Assembly: GCA_038322815.1 (NCBI GenBank)
Contig: JBBQGG010000002.1
Location: 1 to 64,000 of the forward strand
DNA length: 64,000 nt
Source of the DNA: PALSA-1296 sp038322815
GTDB lineage: Bacteria; Bacteroidota; Ignavibacteria; Palsa-1295
Direction of reading: 5' to 3'
Positions 54,237 through 63,279 of this stretch are shown here, piece by piece; within the stretch, counting starts at the first letter, position 1; each line of letters starts with the position of its first letter. The notes beneath the pieces were generated by a model. That model made no database searches, was not told the origin of the DNA, and saw nothing but the letters and a program-made list of their open reading frames with translations. The position numbers and the translations under genes were made by a program.

Positions 54237-56114
54237 ATGAAAATCTTTACGAAACACACAGTATATATATTCTTACTACTGAGCTCTTTAGCATTATCTA
54301 ACTCTGCGCGCGCAGATGATGATTATGATATAGGCAACCCGACTCTAAAAGAGATATGGGTTGATCCCGTACACGGTCTTGATCTGCCCAATAGGGGTTC
54401 TACCCGCGCTTTAGCTCTTAAATCTGTTACGAAAGCATGGGCGCAAATTCCTCAGACCTTGCATAATACCGGATATATAATATGGCTGACACCGGGGACA
54501 TATTCTCCTGATGACGTTCCGACAATATTTCAATCGGTCTATGGTACGGCGGATAACCCTGTTATCTTTCAAGCGGCAGATGATACAGGCGCCGTCATCC
54601 TGCCTTCGATAGATGTTACAACCTGCCAGTATTTTTACATGATCGGTATTCACATTACACATTCCGGTGCAAGCCAGGGATCCTATGCAATAAATTTCAG
54701 GGCATGTGACCATATACTTCTTCGTCATTGTACATTCACCGGTTCTGATTCTACTTCAAGTGATACTGCTTTTCTCGGAGCCGGTTTTTACCAATGCCAG
54801 CATACGTATCTCGAGCATCTAGAGTTTGACAAAACATCGGGCAGTGCAATTGATCTCTATGCATCGCAATACGGACATATTAAGAATTCTTCGATCCATA
54901 ATTACGGAGAAAGCGGAATACTCCTGCGGGGCGGCACAGCATATTTTTCAATTCAGGAAAATACCATATTTTCCGGAAATGGCGGCGGTATAACCTGTTA
55001 CTCGCCGGATACGGGCAGAGGTATAGATAATTTGGTGATGCCGTGGGCTCATTATGAAGTGTATGATATTAAATGTTTTAATAATATTATTCATCATACT
55101 CATGCAGCAGGGTTTTCCTGCAGTGGAGGATATAATATTCTCTTTGCACATAATACTCTCTATCAGACAGGATTAAATAATTCTCTCGTGATCCTCGGAC
55201 TTGCCAGGCGCGCTCGGTCTATTGATATTGATATTGCACGTGAGCGTATTGATTCCGGTGCATGGGGCACATGGTATCTCGACCGTGCCGATAGCGATGC
55301 CGCCCCGATCCCTAATAAAAATATTTTTGTTTATAATAATGTCTTTCTTAATACGTCTGATTCTGCAACGACTTCATCACATTTCACTATTGCCGGACCG
55401 GCAACTACAATCGCGTTTAACGCTTCATGCCCAAAGCCGGCATTTGCAGATGATAACGTGAAGATCAGAGGCAATATTATTTGGAACGGCAAATCAAAAG
55501 ATCTTGGTATCAACCCAAGTTCAGGATGCGGTCCATCGAATCCGTCCTGCAATCAAACCCAACTCTATAGTGATAACCTGATCAATTCTGCCGAACCGGA
55601 ATTTTTGAATGCCGCAGCCGGAAATTTTCATCCAACTCGCGGAAGCATTATCTATACCCTTGCAAAAGCATTTCCCATTCCGGATTTTTCATGGACAGGA
55701 CTTCCTCCAAAACCGCATGAGCCGACAGGAAACACATCGAACAGCATTCCATTCGATAGAGATAGTAACCACCGCAATCCGAGTTTACCTATAGCAGGTG
55801 TGTTCGATATTTCAACATCTACGGTTGACGGCAAGGTAAATCTTCAGGATAATATTTCTCTTTTGCAGAATTTCCCTAATCCGGCACATACGATGACAAC
55901 GATCGAATTCCGCTTACGACACCATGCTCAGGTTACGCTGGAAGTTTACGATATTCTTGGAGTAAAAATTGCAACGCTTATCTCAGAGGCGCTCGAGCAG
56001 GGCGATCATTTGGTAAATTGGAACACTTCGACACTGGTAACAGGCAAATACTTTTACCGTATAGTAACAGAGAATACCACGCAGACGAAACAAATGACAA
56101 TCGTAAAGTTTTAA
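54237..56114 (+). CDS. Secreted right-handed beta-helix protein with sorting tail
   Basis: A 625-residue exported protein (signal peptide MKIFTKHTVYIFLLLSSLAL). Residues 60-400 have the ladder-like repetition of a parallel beta-helix: ITHSGASQGSYAINFRACDH, HCTFTGSDS, HIKNSSIHNYGESGILL and QENTIFSGNGGGIT. That fold is typical of polysaccharide lyases and related surface proteins. The last 80 residues are a sorting tail (LLQNFPNPAHTMTTIEF, then VTLEVYDILGVKIATLI). The start ATG has GAGGAG upstream. Whether it is an enzyme is unknown. Confidence 0.87.
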   Translation: MKIFTKHTVYIFLLLSSLALSNSARADDDYDIGNPTLKEIWVDPVHGLDLPNRGSTRALALKSVTKAWAQIPQTLHNTGYIIWLTPGTYSPDDVPTIFQSVYGTADNPVIFQAADDTGAVILPSIDVTTCQYFYMIGIHITHSGASQGSYAINFRACDHILLRHCTFTGSDSTSSDTAFLGAGFYQCQHTYLEHLEFDKTSGSAIDLYASQYGHIKNSSIHNYGESGILLRGGTAYFSIQENTIFSGNGGGITCYSPDTGRGIDNLVMPWAHYEVYDIKCFNNIIHHTHAAGFSCSGGYNILFAHNTLYQTGLNNSLVILGLARRARSIDIDIARERIDSGAWGTWYLDRADSDAAPIPNKNIFVYNNVFLNTSDSATTSSHFTIAGPATTIAFNASCPKPAFADDNVKIRGNIIWNGKSKDLGINPSSGCGPSNPSCNQTQLYSDNLINSAEPEFLNAAAGNFHPTRGSIIYTLAKAFPIPDFSWTGLPPKPHEPTGNTSNSIPFDRDSNHRNPSLPIAGVFDISTSTVDGKVNLQDNISLLQNFPNPAHTMTTIEFRLRHHAQVTLEVYDILGVKIATLISEALEQGDHLVNWNTSTLVTGKYFYRIVTENTTQTKQMTIVKF

Positions 56115-56134
56115 ATTCTCTTTCATATACATTC

Positions 56135-56953
56135 ATGCTTCGGTATTTTATCCGGGTTTTTATTGTATCTTTTCTTATCCACAACGTGGCAATGCCTTTA
56201 TTCTCCCAAACATATAAAGGCAAACCTGTTTCGCATGTTTCTCTTATCGCCGGCAACATTCTTTCAGGCAAAGGTTTTACCCTTGGGATCAAAATGGATC
56301 TCGAGCCGCAATGGCATGCCTATTGGAAAAACCCCGGCGATGCCGGTTTGCCAATGACAGCGAAAATAACAGATGGACATGGATATACTTCCGGCGAGCT
56401 GCGATATCCAACGCCGCATAAATATAAAACCGGTGATGAAGTTCTTTTCGGTTACGATTCTGAAGTTGTTTTTTTGCTTCCAATAAAAGTATCTCCGGGA
56501 GCAGGATCGCAGCCACAGTTCAAAGTAAAGCTCACTTGGCTTGCCTGCAAAGAAGTTTGTTTGCCCGGCGAAGCTACACTTGAGTTCAGATCCGATACGA
56601 TCAGCCCTCCTCAGCGGAAAGAAAATCAAAGATTGCTTGATCGCTGGACGGCAAGGCTTCCTCAGCCGGGAGAAGGATTTAATTTAGATAAGGTCGGAAC
56701 AACGGTTACCGAAGTAAATGGAAAGCTTTCGGTCTTTATGAAATTTTTAGAAATGGCTCCGGGCACGATCACTGATTTCTTTCCCGATGTGATCGAAGGA
56801 TTTGTCGCCGACCATGCAAATATTGTCATAGGGGAAACCGGTATTACACTTTCACTAACCCCTGAAAGTAAGGCTTCGAAGCTCTCCGAAATAAAAGGAT
56901 TAATTCTTATCGGAACAAGCGGGTACGAAGTGAATATTCCGGTCAGGAATTAA
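56135..56953 (+). CDS. Stand-alone DsbD N-terminal-like protein
   Basis: About 272 residues from the ATG at 56135, which opens the signal peptide (MLRYFIRVFIVSFLIHNVAM); the frame is open further upstream, into the previous gene. The body matches the DsbD alpha-domain family: PQWHAYWKNPGDAGLPMTA, YPTPHKYKTGDEVLFGYDSE and LTWLACKEVCLPGEATLEF with a CxxxC pair. In DsbD this domain passes electrons to periplasmic partners; here the membrane and thioredoxin domains are missing, so it is a split form. A redoxin gene follows 60 bases later, which may be its partner. That pairing is inference. Confidence 0.82.
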   Translation: MLRYFIRVFIVSFLIHNVAMPLFSQTYKGKPVSHVSLIAGNILSGKGFTLGIKMDLEPQWHAYWKNPGDAGLPMTAKITDGHGYTSGELRYPTPHKYKTGDEVLFGYDSEVVFLLPIKVSPGAGSQPQFKVKLTWLACKEVCLPGEATLEFRSDTISPPQRKENQRLLDRWTARLPQPGEGFNLDKVGTTVTEVNGKLSVFMKFLEMAPGTITDFFPDVIEGFVADHANIVIGETGITLSLTPESKASKLSEIKGLILIGTSGYEVNIPVRN

Positions 56954-57015
56954 GAATCTTCAGAAACAAGGCGGCCGATCATCCGTTTAATCTTTTTTAC
57001 AAATGATCTGCAATT

Positions 57016-57627
57016 ATGAAAATGATCGCTTTTTTTCTGAATATATTTTTGACTATGCTTTTTTTCGCACCTGCAATTGTTAGTGCCGATCCTCCCCTCA
57101 CGGGCAAAGCTGCTCCGAGCTTCACCTTGAATGACGTAGATGGTAAACCTGTCAAGCTTTCTGATTTCAAAGGCAAGATCGTTGTTCTCGAGTGGATCAA
57201 TGAAGGCTGTCCCTTCGTCAAAGGACATTACGAAAATGGGAACATGCCATCATTGCAACAGAAATATACTGCCCAAGATGTTGTATGGCTGACGATCAAT
57301 TCCACCCGTCCGGATAACTCCGAAGCATACAATGCTGGGCAGAGTAAAGAGATACTTGCGAAGTGGCATTCACATGCGACTGCAAATTTAATGGATGGGG
57401 ACCGCACGGTCGGTCATCTTTATGATGCTAAGACAACTCCGCACATGTTCGTCATCGATAAAGACGGAATCCTCCGTTATCAAGGTGCAATAGATGATGA
57501 TCGCTCAGCAGGCGGCGGAAAAAAAGCAACGGTGAACTACGTAGCGCAAGCACTTGATGCACTTCTTGCTGGAAAAGAAGTTGTAACCAGTACGACAAAG
57601 TCGTATGGCTGTTCGGTGAAGTATTAG
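57016..57627 (+). CDS. Exported AhpC/TSA-type redoxin
   Basis: A 203-residue protein with a signal peptide (MKMIAFFLNIFLTMLFFAPA) and a redoxin domain: APSFTLNDVDGKPVKLSDF, then WINEGCPFVKGHYENGN with a single Cys at the active-site turn instead of CxxC, and later TTPHMFVIDKDGILRYQGAI. A second Cys lies near the C-terminus (SYGCSVKY). The domain family reduces peroxides or acts as a thiol partner; the substrate is unknown. It follows the DsbD-like gene, with a decayed copy of a paralogue 500 bases downstream. Confidence 0.87.
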   Translation: MKMIAFFLNIFLTMLFFAPAIVSADPPLTGKAAPSFTLNDVDGKPVKLSDFKGKIVVLEWINEGCPFVKGHYENGNMPSLQQKYTAQDVVWLTINSTRPDNSEAYNAGQSKEILAKWHSHATANLMDGDRTVGHLYDAKTTPHMFVIDKDGILRYQGAIDDDRSAGGGKKATVNYVAQALDALLAGKEVVTSTTKSYGCSVKY

Positions 57628-57722
57628 AGAGAATGTAGAAACGAGAATAATGAACATTCCCGTTTCTCTGCTACAACCATTCTCCCGTTAAAATCCGATG
57701 TTAAGCTTTATGGCCGCGATCC

Positions 57723-57932
57723 TTAGTTCGGATCGAAGGCAAACCGTTCAAGGATGATGCCGCCGGGTTTATGATTTAAGCAAAAGAGAACTCTGTTCCT
57801 GCCGTCAGATGAGGGAATGGTAACTCCTCCGAGATATCCGGAATACCCGCAATACTTACAGCATCCCATTTTTTTGATCTCGGCGTTAAATCTTTCTTTT
57901 ACTAGTTTGTCTCCAATCGCTGTCTTTTCCAT
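57723..57932 (-). CDS. Small zinc-ribbon-like hypothetical protein
   Basis: A 69-residue protein of unknown function. Its Cys/His pattern (CCKYC at 24-28 and FCLNHK with Cys51 and His54) could bind a metal as a C-x2-C...C-x2-H site. It is weakly supported: no family match is known to me and the start ATG has no clear ribosome-binding site. It lies between the redoxin gene and the redoxin remnant, on the opposite strand. Confidence 0.45.
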   Translation of the reverse strand: MEKTAIGDKLVKERFNAEIKKMGCCKYCGYSGYLGGVTIPSSDGRNRVLFCLNHKPGGIILERFAFDPN

Positions 57933-58103
57933 TGTCGTATGTCGTTATAGTCTGTTAAGAAGTAATGATGAATTATTCCGGTCTTTGAATCGGTGATCAC
58001 CATGACTCGGAAGTAGTAATATAACGAACGTTGCTCGGGCGATGTGACGTACTATCCCTTAAAAATAAAAAAAAACGAAGAGCCTGCTTTCTCTCTCCTT
58101 TTT

Positions 58104-58241
58104 TTTTCGGATCGGGCAGGCATACTCCGCTACCAGGGCGCAATAGATGACGACCGCTCAGCAGGCGGCGGCAAGAAATCCCACATCAACTAAGTCATGA
58201 AAGCCCTCGACGCCCTCTTGGGCGACAAAGCGGGGCATTAA
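58104..58241 (+). pseudogene. Decayed remnant of a second redoxin gene (C-terminal part)
   Basis: From 58119 the DNA reads GILRYQGAIDDDRSAGGGKK, then SHIN, a TAA stop (58191-58193) and VMKALDALLGDKAGH. This aligns with GILRYQGAIDDDRSAGGGKK and the following YVAQALDALL of the intact redoxin at 57016-57627; the stop replaces the Tyr codon. The remnant uses GC-rich codons unlike the intact gene, so it is not a simple recent duplicate. The upstream part is missing; the 170 bases before it show no coding signal. Confidence 0.85.
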
Positions 58242-58261
58242 GGTATTTTTTTTATTTGTAG

Positions 58262-58312
58262 ATTTTTCTCTACCTCTGTCGCTATCGCGCCAGAGTCCGT
58301 TCTAAATGACAA
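58262..58312. repeat. Solo repeat half
   Basis: TTTTTCTCTACCTCTGTCGC with CCGTTCTAAATGACA resembles the right half of the long element at 48438-48612. It lies between the redoxin remnant and the TylF-like gene end. Confidence 0.6.
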
Positions 58313-58325
58313 GGTTGAGATGCTG

Positions 58326-59051
58326 TCAGCTCTTAATAACTATCGCTTGTCCGCTCGGCATGGCAAGCGGCTGTTCGGGCTTGTTAGCGAAAAATTCATC
58401 CACTGCTTGTCTTGCACCCGGGCAGGTCGGAAAACCGTAATCATCGAAAATGATAAAGCCGCCGGGCATGAGGCGCGGATAGATGAAATCTAATGAGTCG
58501 AGAATGGATTGATAAATATCGACGTCAATATGTGCGAAGGAAATTTTTGAAAATTCCAAGCCTTTGAACGTATCGGGAATAAATCCTTTATGGGTGACGA
58601 CCAGATCTGGATACCCGACTCTGCTAGTGACAACTTCTTCGCTCGTATCTTTGAAGTCTCCGCTCTTATGCCAATCTTTTTGTGCATTCACATCAGGCAT
58701 TCCCTCAAAGGTATCAAAGAGATGAAGTTTGGTGCCGCTGTGCTTTCCGTATTCAGCAATGACCTTTGCAAGCAGGATCGCCGTGCCGCCTTTATAGACT
58801 CCACATTCCCAGAACTCGCCGCCGAGAGCAAGCGCTTGTTTACCAAATGTATAGAGCACGTAACACCTATCTGCGGTGACAAGGGTATATTTTTCTGCGG
58901 CTTCGACGAAAGGTTTGAACTCGCCATAACCCAGCCAAGGACTGAAATATGGTTTATAAAACTGCGCATCGGGAATTCCCCGCACCGTTTTTACCTTCTG
59001 TACCTTTAATGAAGTGAAAAGATTGATGAATCTTTCTATCTTTTTGAGCAT
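58326..59051 (-). CDS. TylF/MycF-type O-methyltransferase
   Basis: About 241 residues from the ATG at 59051; an upstream in-frame start at 59132 would run into the divergent trmO gene. The family motifs are GGEFWECGVYKGGTAILLA, LHLFDTFEGMPDVNAQKDWH and FAHIDVDIYQSILDSLDFIY with MPGGFIIFDDYGFPTCPGAR. These are features of the macrocin O-methyltransferase family, in which paired Asp residues bind a divalent metal. The natural acceptor (sugar or glycan) is unknown. It is divergent to trmO. Confidence 0.88.
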   Translation of the reverse strand: MLKKIERFINLFTSLKVQKVKTVRGIPDAQFYKPYFSPWLGYGEFKPFVEAAEKYTLVTADRCYVLYTFGKQALALGGEFWECGVYKGGTAILLAKVIAEYGKHSGTKLHLFDTFEGMPDVNAQKDWHKSGDFKDTSEEVVTSRVGYPDLVVTHKGFIPDTFKGLEFSKISFAHIDVDIYQSILDSLDFIYPRLMPGGFIIFDDYGFPTCPGARQAVDEFFANKPEQPLAMPSGQAIVIKS

Positions 59052-59116
59052 AGTATATAATGATGAGGTAGAAAAACCCGATTTAGCTAACTCACGTGCC
59101 AGAAATTTTTCGAAGA

Positions 59117-59914
59117 ATGGAATTACAACCACTGCTTTTGCACCCTATCGGTATTATCCGCACTCCGTTTGCCGACAGGGTGGATGCTCCGCGTCAGCCG
59201 GATCATAAAGGCGAAGGCTCTTCGGGAAAGATCATTCTCGAACCCGGGCATAATTTTGAGCAAGCTTTGGAAGATCTTGAGGGATTTGAAAAGATTTGGC
59301 TGCTCTATCAATTTGATCGCAATACAAATTGGAAACCGAAAGTGCTTCCGCCGCGAGGTGATAGGATAAAGCGCGGAGTGTTTGCAACGCGTTCGCCTCA
59401 CCGGCCTAATCCCATAGGACTTTCGCTTGTCACAGTACTTGAAGTTAACGGAAGAAATATATATGTGGATGGAGTTGATATCCTCGATAAAACTCCTCTG
59501 TTCGATATTAAACCATACCTTGCTTATGCAGAAGCTTTTCCCGATGCAAGATCAGGATGGCTTGAAGAAACTATTCATAATGAATCTTTAAAAGAGCGAC
59601 GCATTTTTATCATAGATGGCCTTGCCCGTGAACAATTGCAGTGGCTCAATAAAAATTTCCGGATCGATCTTCTCCCTATTGCTGAAAGAGTATTAGAACA
59701 TGATCCTTTTCCTCATCCATCAAGGCGAATCTTCAAAGAAAAAAACGGCGAATTTATGATCGCCATTAAAAGCTGGAGACTTCGCTATCGGATCGAAGAG
59801 AATACCATTGTCATCGTTAAAGTCGAAAGCGGATATACAGCAGAAGCTTTGCGATCAAAGAATGGAATAATTCATCAGGAAGATGCTCATGAAGCATTTC
59901 ACAGATCATGGTAA
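59117..59914 (+). CDS. trmO: tRNA (adenine(37)-N6)-methyltransferase TrmO (TsaA-like)
   Basis: TrmO methylates N6 of threonylcarbamoyladenosine at position 37 of tRNA. PIGIIRTPFADRVDAPRQP starts the domain, then FEKIWLLYQFDRN, ATRSPHRPNPIGLSLV and DGVDILDKTPLFDIKPY are characteristic. The region beyond residue 165 matches the C-terminal helical domain of the longer TrmO form. I start at the ATG at 59117; an in-frame start at 59096 adds seven residues and cannot be excluded. Confidence 0.92.
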   Translation: MELQPLLLHPIGIIRTPFADRVDAPRQPDHKGEGSSGKIILEPGHNFEQALEDLEGFEKIWLLYQFDRNTNWKPKVLPPRGDRIKRGVFATRSPHRPNPIGLSLVTVLEVNGRNIYVDGVDILDKTPLFDIKPYLAYAEAFPDARSGWLEETIHNESLKERRIFIIDGLAREQLQWLNKNFRIDLLPIAERVLEHDPFPHPSRRIFKEKNGEFMIAIKSWRLRYRIEENTIVIVKVESGYTAEALRSKNGIIHQEDAHEAFHRSW

Positions 59915-60002
59915 GGAAAGTATTTCTCAGGCATTGCCCTGAACCTGTCCTTGTTGAAGAATTGTTACATTTCCCTCAATTAAAAGTGTAAAAGAAATAT
60001 CT

Positions 60003-60710
60003 ATGGGCAGAGCATTCGAATTCCGTAAAGTACGTAAGATGAAGCGCTGGGACAAAATGTCTAAAGCGTTTACTAAACTGGGCAAGGAAATCGCCGTTGC
60101 CGTTAAACTTGGCGGACCGGATCCGGAATCTAACCCACGTCTGCGTGCAGCTATTCAGAATGCTAAAGGCGTTAATATGCCGAAAGACCGCGTCGAAGGT
60201 GCGATCCACCGTGCTTCGAGCAAAGACGCAGCCGATATTCAGGAAATTGTCTACCAAGGATACGGCCCTCATGGCATCGCTCTTGTGATCGAATGTGCCG
60301 CCGATAACCCTACCCGAACTGTTGCAAATATCCGCACCTATTTCAATCGCGCCGGTGGAACAATGGGTACTTCCGGATCGCTTGATTTTATGTTCGAACG
60401 CAAAGGGGTCTTCAAAATTCCGGCAGCCGGAATAAATATGGAAGAGCTTGAACTCGATCTCATTGATTCCGGAGCTGAAGATATAACAAAAGAAGATGAC
60501 GAAATCATCGTTTATACTTCGTTTCAGGATTTTGTTGGAATGCAAAAAGCTCTCGAAGAAAAAAATATCGCTGTAACCGAAGCAAAGATCGAACGCATAC
60601 CAACGACAACGAAAGAACTCACGGAAGAACAAGCCAACGATGTATTTGAAATGATAGAAAAGGTTGAAGAAGATGATGACGTGCAAGCAGTTTATCACAC
60701 GGTAGCCTAG
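60003..60710 (+). CDS. YebC/PmpR family regulator
   Basis: A 235-residue YebC/TACO1-like protein. KMKRWDKMSKAFTKLGKEIA opens the N-terminal domain; PDPESNPRLRAAIQNAKGVN and MPKDRVEGAIHRA follow, then YGPHGIALVIECAADNPTRT. Members act as transcription regulators or as translation factors that help ribosomes through proline stretches. It commonly precedes ruvC, but here ruvC is absent. The start ATG at 60003 fits the family N-terminus. The downstream neighbour is a MarR gene. Confidence 0.95.
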   Translation: MGRAFEFRKVRKMKRWDKMSKAFTKLGKEIAVAVKLGGPDPESNPRLRAAIQNAKGVNMPKDRVEGAIHRASSKDAADIQEIVYQGYGPHGIALVIECAADNPTRTVANIRTYFNRAGGTMGTSGSLDFMFERKGVFKIPAAGINMEELELDLIDSGAEDITKEDDEIIVYTSFQDFVGMQKALEEKNIAVTEAKIERIPTTTKELTEEQANDVFEMIEKVEEDDDVQAVYHTVA

Positions 60711-60793
60711 ACGCGGTTCCGATTTCTCCGGAACACTTCTCGCATTTCCGGCGTATAGCAGGAGTTCCATTTACATGGGATACCATATATATT

Positions 60794-61288
60794 ATGCCAT
60801 CACAGAAAGCCACAAAAGAATCGAAGGAGATCATCAATGATATCCGGCGCCTCGTGCAATCGATCCGCATGGCATCGAGCGAATCGGAGCAAAGTGTCGG
60901 GCTGACTGCTGCCCAGCTTTTTGTCATGCATAAACTTGGCGAAGAGGGCGGCTTGTCGATCAATGATCTTGCCGATCGTACCCTGACGCATCAAAGCTCG
61001 GTCTCCGTTATTGTGCAGAAGCTGGAGGAGAAGGGCCTGGTCAGCAGGCTACGCGCGGCTGAAGATGGAAGAAGGTTCGAACTGACGCTGAGTAAGAAGG
61101 GAGCGGCATTGCTAAAAAAAGCCCCTCATTCAATTCAGGAAAGACTTATCAAAGCTCTCAAGAAAATGGAACCGGATATGCGGCATCAATTCTCGGTCAC
61201 CTTCACTTCATTCCTCAGTTTGGCAAATATCAAAGGCGATGCGCCGATGATGTTTGATGAAACCGTCACACAGAAAAGGAAAAAATAA
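60794..61288 (+). CDS. MarR-family transcriptional regulator
   Basis: A 164-residue winged-helix repressor. The DNA-binding region is GGLSINDLADRTLTHQSSVS, then VIVQKLEEKGLVSRL with the wing AAEDGRRFELTLSKKG, and a long C-terminal dimer helix. MarR proteins respond to small ligands by releasing DNA. It ends directly against the following ClC gene (TAA at 61286-61288, TTG at 61289), so the two are likely coupled. Control of the ClC gene is inferred from position. Confidence 0.93.
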   Translation: MPSQKATKESKEIINDIRRLVQSIRMASSESEQSVGLTAAQLFVMHKLGEEGGLSINDLADRTLTHQSSVSVIVQKLEEKGLVSRLRAAEDGRRFELTLSKKGAALLKKAPHSIQERLIKALKKMEPDMRHQFSVTFTSFLSLANIKGDAPMMFDETVTQKRKK

Positions 61289-63175
61289 TTGCAAGATTAC
61301 AATCATGAAGTAGAGCGGTCATCGACGACTGAGGGTTTGCCTGTTGCACCCGGATTAGGCGAGATGCTCGATGCGACCAATTTTCCGCGGGAGCCGGCAC
61401 GAATTGATAAACGTGTCGTGATAGTTTCGCTCAGCGCAATGGCTCTTGCGGTTGCCGCAGTATTTGTCGCACAGGCATTGGTGCGCCTGATTGCGCTTGT
61501 GACCAATCTCTCTTTCTTCGGAATATTCTCGTTTGCGCTCACTTCTCCGGCGGGAAATACACTTGGGTTGTTCGTTCTTATCGTTCCGGTCATCGGCGGT
61601 CTTATTGTCGGACTGATGGCGCGTTACGGATCAAAGGGAATCCGCGGGCACGGAATACCCGAAGCAATGGAACAGGTACTTTCGAATGAAAGCAAGATTC
61701 CGCCATTGATGACGTTCCTCAAGCCGATCTCGGCAGCAATCGCTATTGGCACGGGCGGACCGTTCGGAGCCGAAGGCCCGATTATTGCCACAGGCGGTGC
61801 GCTTGGCTCATTCATCGGCCAGATATTTCCTGTCACACCGACAGAGAGAAAAATTCTGCTGACTGCGGGAGCGGCGGCCGGAATGTCGGCAGTATTCGGT
61901 ACCCCGGTTGCAGCTGTGTTGCTTTCAATAGAACTCCTTCTATTCGAATTCAAAGCGCGCTCCATTATTCCTGTAGCTTTAGCCGCTACAACAGCAGCCG
62001 GTGTGCGTATGGTATTCGAAGGGTCAGCTCCTGTCTTTGCGATGACAAATCTTTCGCAGCCTTCGGGCACCGCGCTTTCGATCTATATTTCTATTGGTGC
62101 GATAGTCGGAGTTTTTTCAATATTTGTAACAAAAGCTATTTATGCGATCGAAGATCTTTTCGAAAAAATTCCGATCCATTGGATGTGGTGGCCGGCGATC
62201 GGTGCAGTTGCCGTCGGAGTCTGCGGTTTTTTCGTACCGCGCACGCTCGGAGTCGGATACAGTAATATCAGTGATCTGCTTTCGCATAATCTGACAGTTC
62301 AGTTTGCGTTGATCTTATGTACTGTAAAATTTATTTCGTGGTCTATCTCTTTAGGAAGTGGGACTTCGGGAGGAACGATGGCTCCACTTTTTACCATCGG
62401 CGCAGGGCTTGGCACTGTTTTTGGCGCAGCTGCAATGTGGATTCTTCCTGCTGCAGGGATTGACCTGCGTATCGCAGCGCTCGTTGGTATGGCAGCCCTT
62501 TTTGCAGGCGCAACGCGAGCATTACTTACTTCTGTCGTGATGGCATTCGAGACGACGCTGCAACCATTAGGTTTGCTTCCACTTCTGGGCGGCTGCACGG
62601 CTGCGTATTTAGTATCGAGTCTCTTCATGAAGAATACGATCATGACGGAGAAGATTGTTCGTCGTGGCGTGCATGTGCCATCGGAATACTCTGCAGACTA
62701 TCTCGAACAAATTCTTGTACGAAATGTGGTCTCAAAAGAACTCACGACATTGCGAGGCAATCAAACGGTAAAAGAAGTGCAGGAATGGGTTGCATCCAAA
62801 GCCGAAGGCTCGACACATCAGGGGTTTCCGATCATTGATGAAAATGGACGTCTGCTTGGCGTCGTTACAAGACGAAACTTCCTGAATACCGATCTTCCTC
62901 CTCAAACTCATGTACACGAACTTATTAAACGTTCTCCGACAGCAGTGTATGATGATTCGACATTGCGTGAAGCCGCCGATCACATGGTCAATCACGATGT
63001 CGGCAGACTGCCGGTGCTTTCGCGTATGGAACCTGGAAAGCTTATTGGTATTATTACACGCAGCGACGTTCTGGCCGGGAATAAAAAAAGGTTGGCAGAA
63101 TTACAACGAGAAAGACAGACCCTTACTCTGAAAGAAATTTTAACCCAGCCAAAAAGGGAAAGAACAGCAGTATAA
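61289..63175 (+). CDS. ClC-family chloride channel/antiporter with two CBS domains
   Basis: A 628-residue ClC protein. Filter elements are visible: GIRGHGIPEAM for the GSGIP loop, GTGGPFGAEGPI for GREGP (the gating Glu is kept but Arg is replaced by Ala), and GTSGGTMAPLF for GxFxP. Ten or more hydrophobic segments fill residues 40-450. Two CBS domains lie at about 475-530 and 540-600 (GFPIIDENGRLLGVVTRRNF and GRLPVLSRMEPGKLIGIITR). Start at a TTG directly after the MarR stop. Whether it is a channel or an H+/Cl- exchanger is unknown. Confidence 0.92.
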   Translation: MQDYNHEVERSSTTEGLPVAPGLGEMLDATNFPREPARIDKRVVIVSLSAMALAVAAVFVAQALVRLIALVTNLSFFGIFSFALTSPAGNTLGLFVLIVPVIGGLIVGLMARYGSKGIRGHGIPEAMEQVLSNESKIPPLMTFLKPISAAIAIGTGGPFGAEGPIIATGGALGSFIGQIFPVTPTERKILLTAGAAAGMSAVFGTPVAAVLLSIELLLFEFKARSIIPVALAATTAAGVRMVFEGSAPVFAMTNLSQPSGTALSIYISIGAIVGVFSIFVTKAIYAIEDLFEKIPIHWMWWPAIGAVAVGVCGFFVPRTLGVGYSNISDLLSHNLTVQFALILCTVKFISWSISLGSGTSGGTMAPLFTIGAGLGTVFGAAAMWILPAAGIDLRIAALVGMAALFAGATRALLTSVVMAFETTLQPLGLLPLLGGCTAAYLVSSLFMKNTIMTEKIVRRGVHVPSEYSADYLEQILVRNVVSKELTTLRGNQTVKEVQEWVASKAEGSTHQGFPIIDENGRLLGVVTRRNFLNTDLPPQTHVHELIKRSPTAVYDDSTLREAADHMVNHDVGRLPVLSRMEPGKLIGIITRSDVLAGNKKRLAELQRERQTLTLKEILTQPKRERTAV

Positions 63176-63279
63176 TAAAATATGGAGGAAATACTTTTTT
63201 TAATTGCCTGTACAACAACCTATGAGGTAATTCCCCTCAAATTTATTGCAATTCAAACTTAATTTATTAATGATTAATT

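Noticed and set aside
59976..60770. Minus-strand open frame of 264 codons
   Set aside because: It is antisense to the well-supported YebC gene and has no domain.
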